From Rhipicephalus microplus (Eukaryota; Arthropoda; Arachnida; Ixodida; Ixodidae), in the NCBI RefSeq assembly GCF_043290135.1, contig NC_134707.1, forward strand, positions 77,890,987 through 77,954,986: a DNA stretch of 64,000 nucleotides, written 5' to 3'. How positions within the stretch are numbered: position 1 is the first letter of the stretch; the number at the start of each line of letters is the position of its first letter. The notes below the pieces were generated by a model. The model was given only the letters and a program-made list of their open reading frames with translations. It made no database searches and was not told the DNA's origin. Of the stretch, positions 37,557-49,927 are shown piece after piece. The translations under genes and the position numbers were made by a program.

Positions 37557-39438
37557 TAACAATTACCATTCTCTCTCTCAACACGAATCGCTCTCGCCTA
37601 AGAAGTGGGCAAGACAGATCTCCCGAGATTCACCTCCCCTCCGTATAGCTCGGCCATTAAAAGAATAGTCTTCACATTAATGGTACACAAAACGGGGGAA
37701 CGATTGTCAAGACCAGACGCTCTCAGCAGCAGTACCCGACACACGCCGTGTGCAGACGTGAATGCAGAAGCGGAACAGACGTCCGCCCGTCTGCGTACAC
37801 AATTGCACGAGCCGACGACGAGCAAATAGGGAAATCGGGACACTTCCCGCGTCTCCGACGGGTTAGCAGGAAATAAGGACGAGGTCGATCGGGGTTGCGC
37901 TGGCCGGGAAAACGGGGGCGATCCGAAGCGCCTAAGCCTAAAAGGAAGCGAGGAAATGGGACACCGTAGGAAATCGAAAGGCACAACGCAACGACTATAC
38001 ACCAGATGGGCGCGTAATCCTTGAGACAGAGCCGAAAGAAGGAAAGAAAAAAAGGGGAAAAAGAAAGAAACAGTGGGAAAAGGCGGAGAACAAAACCTGG
38101 TATATGCAAGAGGCACCAGCGTAAGGCGGGACAAATCATTTCGCACACGTTTTTAAATATATCAGGATCGTCGCAAGAGTTTTACTTAGGAAGACGCCGG
38201 GGAGGGGTTATTTACTTCGCTTTGACTGGTTTTTATTTATGTACTGTGCATTGCGCATACTGATGGCCATTATACGGGCCATCAGAGAAGTGGAGAAAGA
38301 TTATATACTAGCCATTCTGGAAGCACGTCATATTTTACGATACCAACACTGAATGAGATGACAGGAAAAAAATGGCACCAAGAGAATTATGAGCGGACCA
38401 TAGAATTGAAGCGGATAGTCTGCCGTTTCTGTGTTAATGTGTGCACAATTTGTCACTTTCTATTTGTCCATTTCAATTCTTTTTTATTTCTTTAGTCTAT
38501 CTGGCACTAGTGGTACTAGTGCTACCATTCGCGAAGTGGGCCGAGAGCGGGATGAGCTAAAAAAAAAAGTCTTTTGATTATGAAATCCGGGACCTCCAAC
38601 CCTCCAAGGGCTCACACGTAAGCTTTTAAGCCGACACTCTTCTGGTATAGCGAAGATTAGGCCCATCACATCTGAGTCGTCGAGCTCATACGTGCGAGAA
38701 AATCTGAGCTAAGAAATAAGCACCAGGGCGAAGAATAAGACTGCTCCTACAGTTAAGCTTCGAAACGAGCGATCTGCCATCAGTCTTTTCTAACAGCGGT
38801 ACTCCTTAAAAACGGTCGTAATCTGTCCATCACAAGAAAGAAACCTAGGCCGGGTATGTGCCACAGGAATTTAGCTAGCCTCATTATAAAGTAAGGCACC
38901 TGCGAGCGTTCAACGGAAGAAACACGTGAAAGAGAAAGTAATAAAAAGAAAGATTGAGAGTAATAACGGGAAAGAAGTCATCAAAAGATACAACAACGTA
39001 TAAAGAAAGAGACATTGAAATGAGATAGAATGAAACGGATAGCAAGAATGAAACACAGCTAAATAGAAGGTAACAAAGACAGAAGGGGAAAGAAATGCAG
39101 AAAGACAGAAACGGCGTAAAGGCGAAACAAGTAAAGAGAGATAAGTAGAAAGAAAGAAAAGAAGAAATGTAAATGGATAAGAAACAAAGCAGGCCGTCCA
39201 CCTTCGTACCTCCTTCACGTTCGACACCACTAGCGAGAAGCACGACTGCAGTTTTTTTTTTTTGTTCGTTACTTATGACGAAAAAGAGGAGAGAAATTTC
39301 AAAGTGAAATGCAAGCATCGGGCATCTCACTGATCTCCAAGGTTAACCGACGCGGGCCTAAAAAAAAGAAAAAAATCAGGGTGCACGACCGGACTGTATG
39401 CAGCAGGCTGTATATCTGCACGTACTGCGAAAGCCTAG
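37557..39438. other. region without recognised genes
   Basis: Purine-rich stretches (38020-38090 and 38890-39190) give long but low-complexity minus-strand ORFs. About 38850-38870 carries GGGTATGTGCCACAG, a scrap of the TATC-tailed repeat. Confidence 0.35.
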
Positions 39439-39939
39439 TGTATAACTGCACGTTACGCCCCAGTCACGTTGTCCGAAGCAGAAACATCCCGCCTGACGTC
39501 ACTGGTTGAGCAGCACCAACCAAGCAGTGGCGACTCTCGGGAGGAAGTCGGAACCATGAAACATCATTTGCGACGGTTTTTTTACAGCGGGTTCAAGTGT
39601 ACAACGAGTGCAGAACAAACAGACGAAACATCTGGGCTGCCAAGAAACAAAATGGGCGGCCTAGTTTACTCTATACGCCGGTATTTTTATACGAAAATGA
39701 AAAGGGCCAGTAACAGTGAAGGCTGTAGGGATATACATGTGGAAATCGCACACGCGAATAGCTCATGCACTTTCACCAGATATCCAGATATCGTACAGAG
39801 TGTGTGCGTACATCATCAACCACTGCAATTGGCAAAATATTGGGGTACTTATGTAAAACATGAAAACACCTTTCCCCACATTCGAAGTGTACGGCAATGT
39901 TGCGACGCCATGAGTGACGTTTCTGCTACAAACTCATAG
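39439..39939 (+). CDS. hypothetical ORF, possible terminal exon
   Basis: The frame is open from 39439 to a TAG stop ending at 39939. The first ATG is at 39556 in an ACCATG context and would give 127 residues. A possible splice acceptor (CGCCCCAG) lies at about 39456-39463, so it could instead be a last exon. Two similar segments occur: HHLRRFFYSGFKCT and, about 35 residues on, YSIRRYFYTKMKRA. I know no family with this pattern. Low-complexity bias is absent, which makes it more gene-like than other ORFs here, but it has no neighbours, poly(A) signal or promoter to support it. Confidence 0.25.
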   Translation, partial: CITARYAPVTLSEAETSRLTSLVEQHQPSSGDSREEVGTMKHHLRRFFYSGFKCTTSAEQTDETSGLPRNKMGGLVYSIRRYFYTKMKRASNSEGCRDIHVEIAHANSSCTFTRYPDIVQSVCVHHQPLQLAKYWGTYVKHENTFPHIRSVRQCCDAMSDVSATNS

Positions 39940-42369
39940 CAATATATAGCACTGTTCCGAAGCAACATATTCAGCCAAATGTCCCGACGGCCAAAAGAAG
40001 CGCGGGAAAATCGTAACAAAAAAGCAGATTGTTAAACCGCACTGCCGAAAAGAACGCTTCGATAATCAGGTTAAAGACACGATTTAAAGAACGAAGGAAA
40101 AAAGAGAAACGTTTTTCGAGAATTCCAACATTCGTTATCGTCAGCGATCAAACTCCTCAGGCTGCATACCTTCACATATGAGGTTTCCTGTGGGGACTTC
40201 GCTCTGTGTGTTAAGAAAAAGTTGTTAACGACTTGTAGAACAATGTACTACTAGCTTGTGATGAGAAGAAGTGCGTTTAGAATACGTAGTTAACGATTTA
40301 GAGTACTTGGTACTCTACTATGGGAGAGCACTGAGCCGTCCCTGTCGTAAGGCTATGATTTAGTAATAGCCCGCTCTTTGCAATTGTCAGTAAGTTCCTA
40401 GACTTTCCCAGTAAGCAAGCGAGCAACTGCGTATGGGGGCTCGAAACGCAGGTCTCAAAGACGGGACCAGGTTATGCGGATGTGAATATAGATCGTGTTT
40501 ATAAGCCTATAACTTAACGGGTTTGTGTTGCGACATCTGCGAATACGTGCATCGCATGCTGCAGACGTCTGTTAAACTAAATTGGATTGGTTGCGTACGT
40601 CGTCATTGCCTTTATCTGTCTTTTTGAAGTGCTATTCCATTCCGGCACAAGGTATATATAGCCCGCGCTTGCGGAAACCACTACAAATTGCCAAAAAAAA
40701 AAGTTCCTACGCAGTCAGCACGATCAATGCGAATCATCAGACGCAGTATCAAGTGCTGGCGTTCATGGATTCCGGAGACCTCGTCCTCAGAGAAGCACGG
40801 CTCAGAGAAGCACGGCGGAGACCTCAGAGAAGCACGGCTCGATCATCTATTGCCGCGCCTTATGGACGAACGGATGTCATTTGCATGAAAGAACAGCACT
40901 ACGAGACGTGGGTACAGTTGAGGGGCGGTACATGTTTCTTTTATATTGTTGTTTCTTGTTCGCCCGTGCACCGGTCGGCTATCTTGTTTCTCCTCCAAGC
41001 ACTTCCGTTTCAGCGCTTCCGGTTTACCGAATGTTCGGGACAAAAGCTTTTTCTAAACAACCTGCACAAAACAGATAGTTCCGGTTGAAGTTAAGAGTTA
41101 TATTACATGCGGATGAAATGGGAGTATAATGAAGGGTCAATCGGCTATCAGAATATTTAATCAAAATTAACTTTACTGAACCCTAGTATCACCGAATTTT
41201 GACGTAACACTGCCGTAACTTTCAGAAAGTTACTTGAACGCTATGGTAGTATTATGTGCTCCTAGGAAGAAAGCCGACGGTTCTCTTGTGAGTACCCGGG
41301 ATCCTTGCGACACCTGGCAAAGCAGATTTCAACTACGCGCTTCTGTCTGCATGGCCTCCGAGATCAATTGTGGCAGCGCGATAAAACGAAATGTTAATTG
41401 GAGGAATATACCGGATCACACGAACGCCTACTCTACTCCACCTGAGCTTCCACAGCTACGGGTGACGTGTTTTGGCAATGTCTTCATGATCGGCACCCTG
41501 CAAGCTTTCTGCAACCAACTTTGCATAGCTCTGCATTCGGCATCGGCCTGCCTTTGAGCAGACAATGACGTCATGTGATGACAAACATATGGCGACATCA
41601 TTTTGTCGATGAGAAAGCGACACGCGGCGACACGTCAACACCTTTTTACCCTTCCTGTGCCGCCCTCTGCCTCATAGGTAGGGTTTCGGTAGGGGCAGAG
41701 ACAACTGGCTGCCAGAACAAGCGTCTTCGAAAGCAAGAAACACTTCGCCACCTTTTTGCTAGGCGAAGAGTATATGCCCTGTGACTTCGTGAAAGAAGCG
41801 GATTTGGAGAGAATCGCGTGCGTTATCCCAACGTTCCACGCATGCCTGACGAAAAGTGGTTTTTCAACCATTTCGATTGCTTCGCGTTTATGTCATAATT
41901 ATTATTCCAACGTGACAACTGAAATGCGAAGAGGAGTTGAAATAATATCACTAATTATTTTGTATACAGCGAAAACGTGCACAAATATAAACGAATGTTG
42001 CGCATGTGTCGACGAAAAGTGGGTGTATATTAGCCTGTTTCCTCAAGGAATAAAGAGTTGTAAGTGAGCGACCATGGTGTCTATATTTATTTCTTTCTGT
42101 ATATGGTTGTTGTTCCGGCGCGACGTTGAATATGTAATCAAAAAAGCAGATATGGTGTCCAGAATAGTCGTCTCCATTCTTTTACATGTCCGCTTGATAG
42201 GGCATGGTTAATCTTACTTGCTGATTATTCCAATGTGGGTTTGACTTCAACATTCAACCAGTCGTCGACAAACGCGCTATTACTGTACCACAAGACGGCT
42301 ATTGATTAACGTGACTAACACACGCTGGAAATGCTAGATACGCGTGAACAGCGAGATGTCACTGCACGT
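39940..42369. other. region without recognised genes
   Basis: A TATA-like GGTATATATAGC lies at about 40648. A 12-15 bp unit, CTCAGAGAAGCACGG, is repeated three times at about 40788-40838. A half-site of the GGCCTCCG motif is at 41349-41365. The 168-codon ORF at 40582-41088 was not accepted. Confidence 0.3.
40288..40348 (-). repeat. GAGTAC..AGTACTC repeat
   Basis: Reverse-complement copy of the unit at 4157-4250: TTAACGATTTAGAGTACTTGG, then TACTCTACTATGGGAG and GCCGTCCCTG. Confidence 0.6.
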
Positions 42370-42465
42370 TGTAGAAGACCACATGGTCGAAATTTCCAAC
42401 GCCCTTCAATAAAGTGTGCCTTATAATCATGAAGCAATCTAGGTGCGTAAAGTATTAAATATTAC
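42370..42465 (+). mobile_element. Ruka-like SINE relic
   Basis: CACATGGTCGAAATTTCCAA, CGCCCTTCAATAAAG and CTTATAATCATGAAGC follow the SINE 3' body order, with changes. Confidence 0.45.
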
Positions 42466-42607
42466 TGTATTTTGTTGCTTTGAACCACTTCGTTCCCTTG
42501 CTATTATTGTAGTTTCTCTGCGATGAGAAATCTGACACCACACGTCATACCCCGTTGGAAAATACGGGTAACAATAGCAAATTATGGTCTATTTTGTGCT
42601 TGCAGCA

Positions 42608-42669
42608 CAACATGATTACGATGGACCCCTTCATGGGACAACATGATTACGATGGACCCCTTCATGGGA
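42608..42669 (+). repeat. 31-bp tandem duplication
   Basis: Two perfect units starting CAACATGATTACGATGG. Confidence 0.95.
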
Positions 42670-42807
42670 CGCCAGAGGGTGGAGCTTCGAATTTTAACCA
42701 ACCATATATTTTTTAACATGCACAGAGTCTAACTGGGATACAATGCACTCCAATCAAGGTATTCGTGAGAAGTGAGAAGTTGTTTACGTTACTAAACGAA
42801 GAATAAA

Positions 42808-42843
42808 AACAAAAGTTTCGGGTCCCATCGGACCCTTCTTCAG
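42808..42843 (-). ncRNA. hammerhead-ribozyme-like core, incomplete
   Basis: On the minus strand CTGAAGA is followed by one extra A, the hairpin GGGTCC-GATG-GGACCC, then GAAAC-TTTT-GTT. This is the order of a hammerhead: CUGANGA, stem II, GAAA, a minimal stem III, and an NUH cleavage triplet. The flanks do not pair to give stem I, and the extra A before stem II is not canonical, so I expect a relic or a look-alike. Such motifs occur in Penelope-like elements; no coding part of one is next to this copy. Confidence 0.25.
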
Positions 42844-43189
42844 GGGGTGACTACGGGGCACCAGAGAGCGCCACACTTCATATAGCCATCTTTTTTTTTT
42901 TTTCTTGAAACATGCAGGGGGGGAGAGGGGGTGTCAACGTTGATTTGTATGGCGTGCAGCTGTCCACTTAAGTAGACACTATAGTAAGCGCACCTGTAAT
43001 TCGGTTCACGTGACAAGTTGTAGCACGGATGTGCCGAACAGACAGAACCCTTGTCAAATGCTAACCTTTAAAACTTCCTTAAACCAAAATCTAGCGAAGC
43101 ACGCGGCGGTAGGTCCTCTGTACCACCAACTCTCCCTATTAGGGCAATGTAAGGGGCAGACATTGCACCCCGCTCTTCAGTGAATAAGG

Positions 43190-43400
43190 GGGGGGGGATG
43201 GCCTCTTATGCCCTCTCGTGCGCATGCCTCTGGGTAGAAGAACGACAGAGGGAGAGAGAGATATGGAGAAGAAAAGCAGGGATGTTAGCCAAGCTTGGCT
43301 CAGTTGGCCACCCTACAATTGAGGTGGCGGAAAGATGCAACAGTAGAAAGGAAAGAGAGAGAAAAAACATGGCTGATTCTCCTATATGAAAATCTGTATA
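43190..43400 (-). mobile_element. LINE 3' UTR relic
   Basis: GCAGGGATGTTAGCCAAGC, TTGGCCACCCTACAATTG and AAAGAGAGAGAAAA mirror the 3' end (CTACACTGGG, GGTTAACCTCC, CTCTCTCT) of the RNase H-type LINEs here. Confidence 0.35.
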
Positions 43401-43529
43401 CATGAAGGTAAAACGTGCCTTTACGTGTCCTTACAGAGGTAGCTGAGCTGTTATTGAGTTTTGTTTCAGCAATAGCAACAAATCGCGAAGTCCTGTAAAG
43501 AACGGCAAGCAGCACAAAACTTGCAGCAC

Positions 43530-43790
43530 GCATCTGAAAGCACGCACTACATCAGCATACACAGGACGAGCACGGACTAAGAAATGTCACAGCTCGACAT
43601 TTAAAGCGCGCTGTTCAAACAGAAAGAAAGACGCGCGAAACGAGCACACAAGTATACGTGAGGCAAGCGCGAACAATCGTCCCAATTCGTCCTGCGTCGT
43701 GTGTCAGCAGCACGCTTCTTTAGTAAACGCGGCCGTGGCAGCGTGCGAGGTGACCTTCGTTCTCTCCCGAATTACGAGTCTGATAAGCGC
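43530..43790 (+). repeat. repeat unit A, copy 3, diverged
   Basis: CATACACAGGACGAGC, GTGTGTCAGCAGCACGC and AGTAAACGCGGCCGTGGCAG match units at 23965 and 25270, with an extra internal segment. Confidence 0.55.
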
Positions 43791-44150
43791 GCGCGCAGGT
43801 GAGACCGCGCTCCACGGAGGCGGCGCTTCGCGGACACGACGGCGTTTAGAGCAACGCGAGCCCATCGCACCATCTCGCCACTAATGACGAAAACACGTGC
43901 CAAACAGTGTATGATGTATATAAATGGCTTGCCGTTAGCATTCCAGACAACGTACGTGCTGTGGCGTAGTGGTTGGCGCCGGGCGCTTAGAATCGAGAGG
44001 TTACTAATTCAAATATGCACGACAGATGCTTGCCTATGGGCTTTTTCTTTGTATCTCTCAGTATATAATTTTCAACGCCACTTCTGTGACGGAAATACGT
44101 CAGAGAAGCCGTGGTGGACCCCGGCATAAACGCTTTTGTGTTAAAAAAGG
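43780..44150 (+). mobile_element. tRNA-headed SINE-like repeat (family B), copy 2
   Basis: The lead GCGCGCGCAGGTGAG, CATCTCGCCACTAATGACG and ATAAATGGCTTGCCG is followed by the head GTGGCGTAGTGGTTGGCGCC. The B box (TTACTAATTCAAAT) is damaged. The tail CGGAAATACGTCAGAGAAGC, GTGGTGGACCCCGGC and TTTTGTGTTAAAAAAGG matches 26100-26182. Confidence 0.6.
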
Positions 44151-44154
44151 AGTA

Positions 44155-44590
44155 AGAAAGAGGCGGATGAATAGCTCGAGACTCCTCACGAAACAAACGA
44201 GAGCTTTCGTCACTTTGCGCGTATGCGAGATCATCGGCCGAAAATCCAGGATCTCCTTTTCTGTAAGTGGTCGTGAATACAGGTGACGGCGCTCGGCTTC
44301 CATGGCGCGTCGCTCAGACTGGTATGATTGGCAGAGACATAGAATGTGCACCAACGTCTTCTCGCAGGCGCAAACGTTGCATGCCGCAGGGCTGGCCATT
44401 TAAATGGGGCACGGCTACGCATTTGTAAATGCCACGCCCAACCACATGCGACACAGCCAAGTCTCAACGTGTCGTGAGAGCTTTGATGGCAAACGAAGCT
44501 GCGAGTATGGGTCGATCGAACGCAGGCGCACGTCGCAGAAATCCTGCGTAGTAAGGGAGGCGAGGAGAGGAGTGATGTTGCGCATTGGGT
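44155..44590 (-). pseudogene. RNase H-type LINE, C-terminal fragment
   Basis: A minus-strand frame reads ETWLCRMWLGVAFTNA, then meets a stop and shifts, and continues with NVCACEKTLVHILCLC, the Cys/His cluster, and RPLTEKEILDF. The same order is seen at 55395-56815. The piece is bounded by the AC array on one side and the family B SINE on the other, so its own 3' UTR is missing. Confidence 0.7.
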
Positions 44591-44600
44591 GGCACGTAGC

Positions 44601-44759
<159 letters not shown>

Positions 44760-44769
44760 AACACACACA

Positions 44770-45502
44770 GCGCTATGTTTGCGCTACGTTACACGTCTCA
44801 GTGAACCGACAAGCCCAAGTGGAAAGATTTTTAGGAGGAAGAGGAACAAAACAGGAAAGCTGTGACAGTGCTGCTGCTTCTGTCAACAAGGGCTAACCAT
44901 GACGAGGCCGCAAGTGAAGGCACGGACAGACGGGCACACCTGTATCGTGACAGTCGATAGAGAGCGTGTTAGACCTGCCTAGGAGAGGAGGAAAGAACGG
45001 ATGTGAGTGACTAGGATGGGGAGGGAAAGTGTTTGTGTATGTGAGACAGCGACAGCGACAGAGGAATAGTGGGAGGCCAGGAGGTAGGGAGTGAAATGCA
45101 CACTGTGATAGGAAGAGAAGAGAAAGCCTTGTGTGAGTGAGGGAAAGAGACGCAAGTGTGGGGACGAGAGAGAGCGAGAAAACAAGGAGACAGTACACAA
45201 TGGTGTTTGTTGAGTACACAACAGCCGTTAGTTCAGTCCTGACTTATCTCGTGTCCATAGCCGCACGCTCTGCCCCTTTAAACGAGAAGAAAAAAAAGTG
45301 TGTTAGATAGAGAGGGAGAAAGCAAGGATGAGTAAAAGAATGAGGTTCAGGGGAACAGTGAGAAGAGAGGAGAGAACGAGAGGGAGCGATAAAGTGTGCG
45401 ACGAGAATGCGTGAGAGGAGAAAGAGGGAGAAAAGGAAATAGCACGTTCAGATTCACCACTAGTCAACAACGCGGTTTCTGCACACAATCTCACACACAC
45501 AA

Positions 45503-45562
<60 letters not shown>

Positions 45563-46929
45563 CAATCACATGCACCCCGGCCATCCAATCTTCGGTTAAT
45601 TCGGTCCACTTTTCTTTGTGACTACAACTCTTCCTTAACGCGCCCCGTCGTGTTTACAGCGCGTCGTCTGCTCCTGACGTCCACGTGGCATACGTAAGGA
45701 CACGCGTTAGTCGGGCCATCGTTAGGGAACGAGAACGCTGCGCGGCGCACGCGCTGGAAAACGTCGGAGGGCGACGCACGCCTTCAGCTCAGGGAAAAGG
45801 GGTTACACACGTGCTCAGTGTCCCGATTAGGGATTATGTAACTACAGCTATAGAAGAAAAATGACAGACTCTCCGTCGGATCAGTAGAACGAGTGAGGTC
45901 GAGGCAGTCTTTGTGTGCATTTTCTTATGAGAGGTACCGAGGCTCATCGTTGTTATAATTGTAATCGTACCTGCCTTCTCCTTTTATTTTTTTTTTGTCA
46001 AATAGGGAAAAAAAGTTCAATCTTGCACTACGTCACGCAAGGCTCGAAAAAGCGAAGGTACACGATTCGGAAGCATATTATGGTTGCGTCCAGGTTTTTG
46101 TTAAACTTGTTAAGTGATGACAGGCTGTTTTTAAGTTACTTCTAAATTTTTGCTACACTTTAGCTAGGTCATGTTAGGTTGCTTCCGAGTTGTTGTTACG
46201 CTTGCTAAGTGATGACGGGGTGTTTCTCAATAGACCCTTTTCAAAATTCAGCGCCACATATCGAACGAAACCCAATACACATGCAGCCCGAATGGGGCCC
46301 AAGTCTCCAGCCCTTTGGTACTCTCTGCCTATGACGTGAGTTATATGAAAAAAGAGCGAACAAAAAAAAAACAGTGTGGAAAGGACAGGCTACCTTATAG
46401 AATTAGAAGCAGTTAAAACAACGAGCGCCTGGCCGGGATATCTCACTCGCTAGTAAAAAAGGTGGTGCCAGGAAGTACTGGAAATAGCAGTAAGGCGGCA
46501 AGTCGGGACAGTTGGTTCGGATTCATTCTATACGCTTTGGTTAACAGCGCAACACTAGAGACACAGACGCTAGGGGCGAAGAAACGAATGACACTGCGCA
46601 GGTAATCAAAGTGTTCGAATAATCGGTATGTAATCGAAGCCAGTGCCTCCAGCTCACCTGAAGGCACCGGATGAAAAGTCGTCGGAAACAGCCCAAGGAG
46701 TCAGGGGAGACCCCCGCCCAGAAGGCTGAGGCGCGCGGCAGCCGATCACCTCAGCAACTAAAGAAATAGTCCCACTCTTGCTGACGGCAACCATCTCTGC
46801 AGGCTGGGTCAACGGCCATCCGGCTCATTACGTCAGTTTATGGCGTTCACGCCCATTGGTGCATCCACCTTAGAAGACGAAATGCCGCGGACTTCCAAAG
46901 TTGTAACCGACTAAAGGGTTCCTTGTACG
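44770..46929. other. region without recognised genes
   Basis: GA-rich sequence (44880-45430), a second AC array at 45504-45560, a CpG-richer patch at 45640-45800, and two diverged copies of TTGTTAAACTTGTTAAGTGA-type sequence (46082-46135 and 46185-46232). Confidence 0.4.
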
Positions 46930-46995
46930 TTTCATTTCGTTTATTTCATTTATTCAACCTTAAGGGCCCGAAGGCATTACATAAGGGGGGTCGTA
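46930..46995 (-). mobile_element. LINE 3' end relic
   Basis: On the minus strand, TTATGTAATGCCTTCGGGCC, then CTTAAGGTTGAATAAATGAA with AATAAA, resembles the 3' terminus of CR1/L2-type LINEs in arthropods. Confidence 0.35.
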
Positions 46996-47397
46996 CATCC
47001 AGGTTGCAAGTTCCTAAGCAATGGAACAATGTGAGGGTACACACGTTCACTTAAGACAACGAGAAGCCGACAGCCACCTTCTTTTTTCCTGTCAGTTGAT
47101 GTATTGATTCTGCTCCGCCACACTTCTGAAGCTTTCTCTGCCAAACGTCGCTTTGCCTCCGTGATCCTACCGTCCTTGATGGAGTCGAGTTGCGATGTGA
47201 TGTCGTCATCAAGCGAAGTTACGCCACGTGACGCCACTGCAACGCCATAATGACGCCTCAAATTTTGGCGATCTGTGTAGTCATCGCGACGCCGTACGGT
47301 GGCGTGAGCTCGTGAGAATGACTTTTTGCAAGAACGAAAGTTGGGCGAGCTTGGTGAGGATTGATTATGGCTAACAGCACGAAGACCCGGACGTAGA

Positions 47398-47563
47398 CCC
47401 ACATTCACAAATGCTCCTGGATTCAAGCACGGCGTCAAGGGATCCTTGAAGACTGTTTCGCACTTCGATATCGGTAACGCGACAAGTCTCAAGGATCCGC
47501 GAAAGAGTGCTCAAGAATCCCTTGAGGTCAAGTTTGAGTCCAGTAGGGTTCATGAATACGGGC
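47398..47563. mobile_element. foldback element of the GTATTCATAAAC type
   Basis: The left end CCCACATTCACAAATGCTCC and the right end in reverse complement, CCCGTATTCATGAACCCTAC, both continue with TGGA.TCAA. Similar ends are found in the nested cluster at 61944-62603. Confidence 0.5.
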
Positions 47564-47759
47564 CGTAGAGTAGAAGTGGATACTAGGAGTGTATACTAGA
47601 GGTAGAAACGTCCGCTTCTACTCTATTGCTCGGTCTCCATGCTTCAAGCCACAATGACTTTTTTAATGACTCGTCCTTGACGCCGCTGGACGCAAGACGG
47701 CGTCGAGCCGGGATGCCAGCGATCAAATTTCTGCTCTGATGAGGCATTTCAGGCTTTCG

Positions 47760-47945
47760 CTTTAATAATACGACGATACGATTAGGAGGCGCACCGCGGT
47801 GGAATGCTCCGAAAATTTCGGCCACCTGGGATTCTTCAACGTGCGGCTAATGCACGCAAACAGGCACCTATAACGTTCCGCCTACGTCGAAACGCGACCT
47901 CCGCGGTCGTAATTCGATCCCGCGACGCGACGTGCGTGCTGCATC
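47760..47945 (-). mobile_element. Ruka-like SINE, decayed
   Basis: GAATGCTCCGAAAATTTCGG, CCACCTGGGATTCTTCAACG, CGCCTACGTCG and AATTCGATCCCGCGAC (B box in reverse) keep the SINE order. Both ends are unclear. Confidence 0.5.
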
Positions 47946-49710
47946 GTCGGATGCAGTGATAAACCTTCTTTCCTCTCTTCGAAAAACCGCCAATAGCCGA
48001 AACCAAAAACACGGCACACGTTGGTGCCGCAAATCGCACGAGCCGATAGCTATACATTCTAGGTGAGCGCGATGAGAAAGAAAAAAAAATTTCGCCCGGA
48101 ATCACCCGATAAAATTACGCCACCTGAATCTCGATAAATGACGCGCGCGAATTGTCCGAATTTTCAATCGTCCAGAAAGCGCGGCTTAACGTCCTGATAT
48201 ATTGACGCAAGTATGCAAACATTTCCTTTGTTTTTAACTTTTCCTCAAGACGAAAAAACCTTACTAAATACATTTTATTCTTCCTTTTTGTCCTTGTTAT
48301 ATACTGTTTCCTTCTTTAGTTCTTTTTCTCACTTATACTGCCTTGCTTCTTTATCACTCTATCCTCTGGCCTTATTTCTTTATTTATTTTTGTTGCTTTT
48401 TTTTCGTTCTTCACGTCCGAACTCTATGCAATATTCAGCCAGACGCGAGATGCTTTCGACATCTCAAGAGGCGCGCACGGAGCAATTTGTTTTAAGGCGC
48501 ACAGAGTCCTCGTTTCACAGCCGGGAACCACCGCACTCGGCAATATACTGCTGTCGTAGCCGAGCTATCGACTTCGGCTCACAGATGTGTATTCAGACAA
48601 CCTCATTAAACGATTCCCAAATACCGTCGTGTACACTCTCCCGTGATAAAAATATAGTTATCGCTATCGCTTCCTGTGAAATGCTCTGTATTTAGCTATG
48701 CATACGTTAGTACATTCTCATGATGACGATGGCGACGAAGACTGTATCGACTGGAGATCGTTCACGTGAGCGCAGAACATCGTGACGTCACGGCACGTGG
48801 ATCAACTCGAGCGCCTGGCTCCGCAAAGGTTCGTACAATATACTTACAGGATAAAACTAGCTCGCTTCGATCATTCGGCCAGCACGTGGGGTAGTACACG
48901 AATTCGCCTGGTCTTCATCCATGGCGTTCAAACCCTGCTCAGACTTTCTTTTGCTATAGGGCTTTGACTTTTGCTTCGGAAAATATATTGACACATTGTG
49001 AGCCCGGTGAGCTGAGTTGCATTTGGAAGCCTAGCAAGGATCATGTTTATTAGACGGCGCGGGACAAGACACGTAGACGCATGTGGTCTTCTTCATCTTC
49101 AGTGTTTTTGCCTTGCGCCGCCTCATAATCATTAACAGTTAATTAACCATTAACCATAATGAACCATCGATGTGGCGAAGTGCTACTGCTGCATACTGAA
49201 GGCGTTCGTCTCTCGACTAATCGGTTGCAGGCCAAACGGAGCCACACGAAGTCGAGAGAAAGACGCTTATTGGCAAATCAGTGTCATATAACCACCATTC
49301 ACGTGCTGGCTGAAAGGTCAAGCGTTGCAGGCACCGCCTTTATTTATACTGTACTATTATGAAACTCTATGCGCGCGTGTGTATGTACAACTATTCGCTC
49401 ACATTTCGCCACCGGTTTCGCTTATATTTCTTTGTCCCAGCGCTATAGTTTATGGAGCCACTGCCAAGGCGCGCGCTGCCAGACAATCATTTTAAGAGGG
49501 AGCGTTTAAGAGGCCACATGCAATATTATTCGGGCCTATTGCGGCAATCGGAGAAGTGGCTGCGACTACGCAGTTTAGATGGAGAGACGGGGTGTGCGGT
49601 GGACGCCGACGCTATATAGCGGCACTCGCTGTTTCGTGGAAACTGTACGCTCAGTAAAAAGGGACGGCTCACATGCAGGGCGTCCGTGTAAAATACAATA
49701 GATAACTCGA
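47946..49710. other. region without recognised genes
   Basis: A T-rich stretch (48210-48420), a TGACGTCA/CACGTG pair near 48784-48797, and a TATATAG box near 49613 without a convincing initiator. No gene recognised. Confidence 0.3.
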
Positions 49711-49927
49711 TTTGATTGGTATGCGTGGTTTAACGTCCCAAACCCACCATACGACTATGGGACACGCTGTAGTGAAGGGCTTCGGATATTTCGACCACCT
49801 GGGGTTCATTAACAGGCCTACCGTATTTTCGCCTCCGTCGAAAATGCAGCCGCCACAGTCGGAATTCGATCCCGCGACCTGCGGGCCAGCAGCCGAGTAC
49901 CTTAGCCACTAGACAACCACGGCGGGG
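49711..49927 (-). mobile_element. Ruka-like SINE
   Basis: The minus-strand copy retains the whole order: the A box (GTCTAGTGGCTAAGGTACTC), a GATCGAATTCCG-type B box, and GGCTGCATTTTCGACGGAGG. The TTAAAGAACC block has become TTAATGAACC. Several short deletions; no clear TSD. Confidence 0.85.

Noticed and set aside
38884..39330. 148-codon minus-strand ORF rich in Ser/Leu/Phe
   Set aside because: Reverse translation of a purine-rich tract.
40582..41088. 168-codon ORF behind a TATA-like box
   Set aside because: Overlaps other open frames equally long and contains a short tandem repeat; no recognisable domain.
46977..47492. 171-codon minus-strand ORF
   Set aside because: Runs through a foldback element and a LINE 3' end relic; not a conserved protein that I recognise.
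48213..48695. 160-codon ORF with a hydrophobic start
   Set aside because: The hydrophobic part is a T-rich low-complexity stretch, so the apparent signal or membrane segment is an artefact.
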